A DNA stretch of 27,412 nt from CAYPZL01 sp964415045 (GTDB lineage Bacteria > Planctomycetota > Phycisphaerae > Sedimentisphaerales > Anaerobacaceae). The stretch covers positions 1 through 27,412 of the forward strand of contig CAYPZL010000060.1 of the NCBI GenBank assembly GCA_964415045.1. Direction: 5' to 3'. The notes beneath the pieces were generated by a model. It made no database searches. It was not told where the DNA came from and saw only the letters and a list, made by a program, of their open reading frames with translations. Positions 22,975-27,412 of this stretch are shown here, one piece after another. The position numbers and the translations under genes are program-made. The first letter of the stretch is position 1; each line of letters begins with the position of its first letter.

Positions 22975-24333
22975 CTACTCTTGCGTTTGAGCGGAAGCTT
23001 CGCCGTCGGCCGGTTCGGGATCGGGGGCGGTGTAGGCATCGAAATCGAGCGCGAGCGTGAACGCGGGGTCGCGGCTGCCGTCGGCGAAGGACCGCACCCA
23101 CAGGCCATCCCAGGCATAGTCCATGCCCAGCGACTCCAGGTACGCCTGCACCTCGGGCTGAGCGAGGTAGTCCTCCAGCGCCGGGTCCTTGGTCACATCC
23201 GGAAGATCGGCCGTCAGTTCGGCCAGCAGCATGAGCGTTTCAAACGCGGACAGGTCCATGACCTCCGCCAGGTCGTCCCGGTACCGGCTCACGATGTAAA
23301 AGGTCTCCATGAAGTCATCCACGATGGTCCGCTGCCGATCCAGCGTGGGCGAGTACGTGGAGAAGTCTATGGTGCCAGCATCGAAATCGAATTCCATGAT
23401 CCGCAGCCAGCCGTCTCCCCCGTTGAGGCCGCTCTGATAGTCGGTGAGCACCTCCAGTACGGGCAGCCCCCAGTCGTTTTCGCTGATCTGATGGTACTGG
23501 CCGTGACAGTGGCCGCACAGCACGAGGAAAATGTTCTTGTTGGTGCGGATAAAGCTCTCGAACAACTCCGTCGGCCAGACGGTTTCGGGATCGTACTGCT
23601 CGTCGGCCAGCACGCTCTCCTCGAAGCCTTCATGCCCGATGACGCCGTCGCCGTAGCGGCCCTGCAGGATGCGGAAGTCGTAGAGGTAACGATGCGTGCA
23701 GAGCACGACGAGGCGGTCGGGATTCTCGTCGAGCACGCGCTGGGCCCAGTCCAGCTCGCGCTGCGGCGTGTCGATGGAGATGTTGAGAAACAGAAGCTTG
23801 CGGCCATCGGCCGTGATCATCTGGTAGTTGCTGCGCATCGTCGGCGAGACGCCGTGGTACCAGACGTCGCCGGCGAACCGCTCGGGCGTGAAGTACGAGA
23901 TGTACTCCGGGGCGTTCGGGTCCATGTCCCAGGCGTTGCCGTACCCGTAATGGTTGTCGTGATTGCCCAGGCAGGTGCCATAGGGGACGTCGGCGTCGTC
24001 CAGGATCTGCATGGCCGCATGGGCGATCTCCCACTCATCGAGGCTGGGGCCGTGCTCGACGATATCGCCCAGATGACACACGAAGCGGATATTCCGGCTT
24101 TCGACGTTGTCAGCGATCCACTGCGTCTGCGCGAAAAAAATAGAAGCCAGTCCGTCGGCATACTCTTGCGTAACCTCCAGGTTCGGGTCTTCTCCGGGCT
24201 TGAGGTTCTCGGAGTATCTCTGCGTGTCCGGCAAAGCCACCACCGTGAACTTCGCCCGCGCCGAAGCGACCGCCAGAACGAGACACACGATCCACAACAC
24301 CACCGACATCGAGCGATACGCCAAAGCCTGCAT
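22975..24333 (-). CDS. Secreted calcineurin-like metallophosphoesterase
   Basis: 452-residue exported protein with a two-metal phosphoesterase domain. A signal peptide (VVLWIVCLVLAVASARA, 11-27) is followed by the motifs PDTQ (Asp36), HLGDIVEHG, GNHDNHYG, THRYLYD and CGHCHGQYH, in order, which supply all metal ligands. The remaining ~170 residues form an Asp/Glu-rich C-terminal region without a recognised domain. The family hydrolyses phosphomonoesters, diesters or nucleotides; substrate unknown. The start is ATG 24333, set by GGAAGGAGG 8 bases upstream. It is 116 bases downstream of the small membrane protein gene in the same direction. Confidence 0.9.
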   Translation of the reverse strand: MQALAYRSMSVVLWIVCLVLAVASARAKFTVVALPDTQRYSENLKPGEDPNLEVTQEYADGLASIFFAQTQWIADNVESRNIRFVCHLGDIVEHGPSLDEWEIAHAAMQILDDADVPYGTCLGNHDNHYGYGNAWDMDPNAPEYISYFTPERFAGDVWYHGVSPTMRSNYQMITADGRKLLFLNISIDTPQRELDWAQRVLDENPDRLVVLCTHRYLYDFRILQGRYGDGVIGHEGFEESVLADEQYDPETVWPTELFESFIRTNKNIFLVLCGHCHGQYHQISENDWGLPVLEVLTDYQSGLNGGDGWLRIMEFDFDAGTIDFSTYSPTLDRQRTIVDDFMETFYIVSRYRDDLAEVMDLSAFETLMLLAELTADLPDVTKDPALEDYLAQPEVQAYLESLGMDYAWDGLWVRSFADGSRDPAFTLALDFDAYTAPDPEPADGEASAQTQE

Positions 24334-24449
24334 CGTGACACCTCCTTCCCTATCCGGCTATGCCTGTTCATGCCGGGGGACCCCGGGCGGGGCCGCAGGT
24401 CTATGATACCACATTTGCGCTCCGGCTTGGCGTGCGATCTTCGAAGAAT

Positions 24450-24743
24450 TCACAGCCCCCAATCGAGGCGGTCCTTCTGCCGGTGATAGAATGAGCCGAT
24501 CCAATAGCACGCCACCAGCAGTACATACATTCGCACTGCCGTGAAGAGCACGTTCGGTATCGGCAGTCGCCAGGCCACCCATTGCACGATGCGAATCACA
24601 AGTACGACCGCGGCCAGCTTCAGGATCAGAACGAGGTAGGCCGGCAACGTGACCACGATCGAGCGAATGATCAAAAGCGGATTCAGCGCGCCGATGCCGG
24701 CAAAGAGCGTGGCGGTCAGAAGGGCCATCGGCAGAAAGAACAT
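24450..24743 (-). CDS. Small hydrophobic membrane protein, unrecognised
   Basis: 97-residue protein, very hydrophobic, with about three membrane helices (FFLPMALLTATLFAGIGAL; IVVTLPAYLVLILKLAAVVL; LFTAVRMYVLLVACYWIG) and a charged C-terminus (YHRQKDRLDWGL). I do not recognise a family. The start at ATG 24743 is the first after an in-frame stop; there is no clear ribosome site upstream, which lowers confidence. It sits between the oxidoreductase and phosphoesterase genes in the same direction. Confidence 0.55.
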   Translation of the reverse strand: MFFLPMALLTATLFAGIGALNPLLIIRSIVVTLPAYLVLILKLAAVVLVIRIVQWVAWRLPIPNVLFTAVRMYVLLVACYWIGSFYHRQKDRLDWGL

Positions 24744-24840
24744 GCCGACGCCGGCCGGAATGCTCGCACGCGAATCGGATCATACGTTCCAGCTTTCTGC
24801 CGGTCCCTCGTTGCCGTCAACGGCGTCGCGGCGGCCCGGT

Positions 24841-25956
24841 CTAAAAATCCGGTATCGGGATGATCTGCCCGCCCTTCAGCGCCGACTCATGGGCGAGGAT
24901 GCCCACCGAGGTCCAGTTGGCCGACTCCTTCGCGTTGGGGAAGGGATCGCGGTCCTCGACCAGACTCATGACGAACTCGTGCGCCAGGTGCGGATGGGAG
25001 CCGCCGTGGCCCCCCCCCTGCGTGAAGGACAGATGCTGGTGCTCGTCCAGATCGTAGACCCCCTTGGTCGTGAACATCTGGATGGGCTCGGGCAGCAGGT
25101 GGGCGAAGTCGGGCACCTTGATGCGTTCCGGAATCTCGGGCTCGGGCCGCTTGGCCGTATGGAGGACCGGGTCCTCACCCTCGACGAGAGGCCACTCGAA
25201 CGCCTTCTTCGAGCCATAGACGTCGAAGCTCTCGCGATATTGCCGGGCCGTGTCGAACAGCGACCGGTAGATCCGTGCGCACAGGTCGGAGTCCTTGAAT
25301 TTGATGTGCGTCGACTCGACGGCGAACGGCGAATTGTAATTCTTGACCAAGTCCTCGCGAATCTTGCCCGACCCGAAACAAGACACGTATTCGGCGGTCG
25401 CGCGGGTCAGGGCCAGGCACGGGCCCACGCAGTGGGTCGCGTAGTGCATCGGCGGCAGGCCCGGCCAGTAATCGGGCCACCCGTCCATGTCCTGCTGGTG
25501 GCTCGCCTGCACGAACTGGATCTTGCCCAGCTCGCCCTTCTCGTACATCTCCCGCAGAAAGAGAAACTCGCGGCTGTAGACCACCGTCTCCATCATCATG
25601 TATTTCTTGCCCGTCTCCCGGGTCAGATCGACGATCTGCTGACATTCCTCGACGCTCGTGGCCATCGGGACGGTGCAGGCGACGTGCTTGCCCGCCTTGA
25701 GGGCCTTGATCGCCTGCGGCGCGTGGTCCGGGATCGGCGTGTTGATGTGCACCGCGTCGATCTTGTCGTCCTTGAGCAGCTCGTCGAAATCGTCGTAGCG
25801 AACGTCCACGCCGAACGAATCGCCGATGGCGTCGAGCTTGCGCCGCGTCCGCTGGCAAATGGCGTACATGTTCGCGTGCGGATGCCGCTGATAGAGGGGA
25901 ATGAACTCGGCTCCAAATCCCAGGCCTACGATGGCTACGTTGATCGTGTCACCCAT
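24841..25956 (-). CDS. Gfo/Idh/MocA-family oxidoreductase
   Basis: 371-residue NAD(P)-dependent oxidoreductase. The Rossmann domain begins VAIVGLGFGAEF (nucleotide-binding Gly-rich loop, residues 7-18), followed by HINTPIPDHA. The second domain contains MHYATHCVGP and the GGGHGGSHPHLAHEF segment typical of glycan-active members. The usual catalytic EKP motif reads CTVP at 94-97, so Lys is replaced by Val. Other Gfo/Idh/MocA proteins of Planctomycetota, as I remember them, share this change. No signal peptide, hence cytoplasmic. The start is ATG 25956 with AAAGGA upstream. A role in sugar oxidation feeding DUF1080 enzymes is inferred from family pairing, not from an operon. Confidence 0.88.
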   Translation of the reverse strand: MGDTINVAIVGLGFGAEFIPLYQRHPHANMYAICQRTRRKLDAIGDSFGVDVRYDDFDELLKDDKIDAVHINTPIPDHAPQAIKALKAGKHVACTVPMATSVEECQQIVDLTRETGKKYMMMETVVYSREFLFLREMYEKGELGKIQFVQASHQQDMDGWPDYWPGLPPMHYATHCVGPCLALTRATAEYVSCFGSGKIREDLVKNYNSPFAVESTHIKFKDSDLCARIYRSLFDTARQYRESFDVYGSKKAFEWPLVEGEDPVLHTAKRPEPEIPERIKVPDFAHLLPEPIQMFTTKGVYDLDEHQHLSFTQGGGHGGSHPHLAHEFVMSLVEDRDPFPNAKESANWTSVGILAHESALKGGQIIPIPDF

Positions 25957-25975
25957 GACTTGTCCTTTCCGCTAA

Positions 25976-26018
25976 GGTTCAAGAGCAGCGCCGAGCCCTG
26001 TCCCAGGGCCCTTGAGCC
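25976..26018 (-). other. Inverted repeat upstream of the Gfo gene
   Basis: An inner GCCCTG-TCC-CAGGGC hairpin (25995-26009) sits inside an outer pair GGTTCAAG (25976-25983) / CTTGAGCC (26011-26018) with one mismatch. It lies 20 bases upstream of the Gfo start. There is no T tract; a leader structure is possible. Nothing else is evident in 25957-26210. Confidence 0.4.
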
Positions 26019-26210
26019 ACCGATCTTACCGCCGCAATCACAGAGAAGCAAGTGGCAAAAGTCCCGTCTGCAACGAAGAAATCGAGGAAGGGCTGGAAAT
26101 GCCTCACCACAGTGACGGAAGCCTGGCAAGCTGAAAAGGCACGCGAATTCCGTCGGCGCAGAACCGGCCCGCAAAGAGGAAATTCTGCGCCTCCCTCGTC
26201 ACCGTCGGCG

Positions 26211-27194
26211 CTACGGTGACGACGTCTCAACGCGGTCTATGATCCCCAGCTTCCAGGAGAGGTCCTGATAGGGGCCGTCGGCGGTGGTGCCGGTGCGGCC
26301 CTGGATGAGCAGTCTGGGATTCTCAGCATCGTATTCCAGGCGCTCGTCGCAGCCGGTGCGAATCGCCTCGCCGTGGGAGACGATGTCGGTCCAGAGATTC
26401 TCCCCCGCCCCGCCGGTCAACTGCGAGCCGGTGGCCCAGGTGTCCGTGACCTTGTTCCAGGGCCCGCGGAGCTGTCGCGCGGTGGCCAGGCCGAAGGATC
26501 GCACGCCGCCCTCGTTCAACTCGTAGATCATGTGATATTCGCCACGGCCCTTCGCCTTGTAGATGTGCGCGGCTTCGTGGACCGGGCCGAACGCCTTCGC
26601 GCCGGCACTCCAGCCGGAGGGGAACTTCTCGATAGCCGTGGTTCGCACGTACACATCCCGGTGCCGGCGCGTGTAGAACAGGTACGCGGAACTGGCGTCG
26701 CAGATGACCCAGAAGTCGATCCACTTGGCCTTCTCGTCCTTGGGCAGCAGCGGTTTGGGCGTGCTCCACGAGTCCGGCTTCTCGATCGTCTTCGTCGTCG
26801 CATATACGGGCTGATAGTTCGCGTCCTGCGTCTGACAGATCAGATACCACAGTCCCTGCGGCCGGAAGAAGAACACCTGCGGCGCGCACGCATACCGGCT
26901 GCCCCGCCCGCGCATGCTCTCAATCTCGTGACGCCGAGCCGCCTGCAACTGTTCCAGGCTCTCGGCCGAGACGTAACCCGTCGCATACTCGCCCCGCCCC
27001 CGGGCCGTATAGAACACGTGCCACCGCCCTGCGAAGAACACCACCGAGGGGTCCTTCACCGCGACTTCATCAAACGCCCCCGGCGACAAAACCGGCGTCC
27101 CCAGCCGCCACTTCGCCTCCGCGGCATTCGATACGCTCGTCACCGCCCCGCCGACCAACAACAGCCAACACAAGAGAGTTCTACACCTGAGCAT
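26211..27194 (-). CDS. Secreted GH62-like alpha-L-arabinofuranosidase
   Basis: 327-residue exported five-bladed propeller glycosidase. A signal peptide (LLCWLLLVGGAVTSVSNAAEA, residues 7-27, split by the cleavage site) precedes a domain matching GH62 along its length. Segments seen: VKDPSVVFFAGRWHVFYT, APQVFFFRPQGLWYLICQ, KWIDFWVICD, AYLFYTR, HEAAHIYK, WTDIVSHGEAIR and the closing LLIQGRTGTTADGPYQDLSW. By analogy the catalytic base is Asp48, the pKa modulator Asp160 and the acid Glu207. The family removes arabinose from arabinoxylan. ATG 27194 is chosen because GGAGG lies 11 bases upstream and it starts the signal peptide; ATG 27212 and longer extensions are possible. It is upstream of the Gfo gene in the same direction (254-base gap). 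Confidence 0.85.
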   Translation of the reverse strand: MLRCRTLLCWLLLVGGAVTSVSNAAEAKWRLGTPVLSPGAFDEVAVKDPSVVFFAGRWHVFYTARGRGEYATGYVSAESLEQLQAARRHEIESMRGRGSRYACAPQVFFFRPQGLWYLICQTQDANYQPVYATTKTIEKPDSWSTPKPLLPKDEKAKWIDFWVICDASSAYLFYTRRHRDVYVRTTAIEKFPSGWSAGAKAFGPVHEAAHIYKAKGRGEYHMIYELNEGGVRSFGLATARQLRGPWNKVTDTWATGSQLTGGAGENLWTDIVSHGEAIRTGCDERLEYDAENPRLLIQGRTGTTADGPYQDLSWKLGIIDRVETSSP

Positions 27195-27219
27195 ATCGTG
27201 CACGACCTCCATTCCCAAT

Positions 27220-27351
27220 CTAATCACGTCGCGCTGCCGCCTCGAAGAGGCCGGGCAAGGCAATCACCTCATCCAGGAACGGCTTGATCTTCTTCGCCTC
27301 CGGCAAACGACCCGGCCGGCAGACGATCAGTGTATCGCCTACGCCTTCAAT
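27220..27351 (-). CDS. Short coding-like segment at window edge, partial or remnant
   Basis: On the minus strand a 43-codon frame ends in TAG at 27220-27222 and reads IEGVGDTLIVCRPGRLPEAK near its start, with third-position G/C bias like real genes. AGGAGG lies 6 bases upstream of the ATT codon at 27351, but there is no ATG, GTG or TTG in frame before an upstream stop. It is either a gene with an unusual ATT start, a fragment, or a frameshifted end. I do not recognise it. Confidence 0.3.
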   Translation of the reverse strand: MEGVGDTLIVCRPGRLPEAKKIKPFLDEVIALPGLFEAAARRD

Positions 27352-27412
27352 TTGAAACCTCCTGTACTACTAACCTCAAACATCGTTAAGTTTTTGACAA
27401 AGATTCGACGTA

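Noticed and set aside
22972..24486. Long plus-strand frame of 504 codons
   Set aside because: It is the mirror of the metallophosphoesterase gene; GC-rich genes give long open frames on the opposite strand, and it shows no family motif.
24649..26115. Plus-strand frame of 488 codons
   Set aside because: Mirror of the Gfo/Idh/MocA gene, whose own frame has clear motifs.
1..27412. CRISPR array, integrase, transposase or rRNA genes
   Set aside because: No regularly spaced repeats with unique spacers, no recombinase motifs and no rRNA-like sequence were seen on either strand.

Overview
This looks like a chromosomal segment of a GC-rich Planctomycetota genome, most likely Phycisphaerae-like. The grounds are family-level and remembered, not searched: a secreted LamG protein with split dockerin repeats and a 'YYWRVD' fibronectin-like domain, DUF1080 (3-keto-disaccharide hydrolase family) proteins, a Cys-type Tat sulfatase, a Gfo/Idh/MocA protein with a CTVP motif in place of EKP, and a short CsrA. 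Most genes encode exported or membrane proteins for polysaccharide turnover.

Layout. 1-148: palindromic REP/MITE-like repeat. 149-4332 (+): tight three-gene operon of GH130 glycosidase/phosphorylase, sodium:solute symporter and a secreted ADP-ribosylglycohydrolase-fold enzyme. 4437-8708 (-): secreted LamG/dockerin protein followed by a sulfatase with a one-base frameshift. 8709-9904: about 1.2 kb without a credible gene, holding short repeats and promoter-like sites. 9905-11254 (+): secreted double-DUF1080 protein. 11409-12446 (-): csrA and two small unrecognised genes. 12729-19343 (+): five closely spaced genes, namely two TolB-like propellers, a lipoprotein fusing a formylglycine-generating-enzyme-like domain to a histone-deacetylase-like domain, an AlgI-type MBOAT acyltransferase and an SGNH hydrolase. 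19560-19633: tRNA-Arg(UCU) with promoter and terminator, next to an AT-richer GNAT-YoaP acetyltransferase with foreign codon use. 20837-22016: PAS histidine kinase with a one-base frameshift. 22213-22950 (+): second DUF1080 protein. 22975-27194 (-): metallophosphoesterase, small membrane protein, Gfo/Idh/MocA oxidoreductase and GH62-like arabinofuranosidase, with a small coding remnant at the right edge.

How they fit. The left operon reads as uptake and cleavage of mannose-type oligosaccharides. The DUF1080 and Gfo/Idh/MocA proteins could belong to the oxidise-then-cleave route for glycosides (C3 oxidation, then cleavage of the 3-keto sugar). The most unusual unit is the 12729-19343 operon. 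It combines membrane O-acylation (MBOAT plus SGNH) with a predicted lipid-anchored HDAC-fold deacylase, which suggests a system adding and removing acyl groups on a cell-surface polymer. That role is inference. Both frameshifts could be sequencing or assembly errors, because the protein families continue intact in the next frame.
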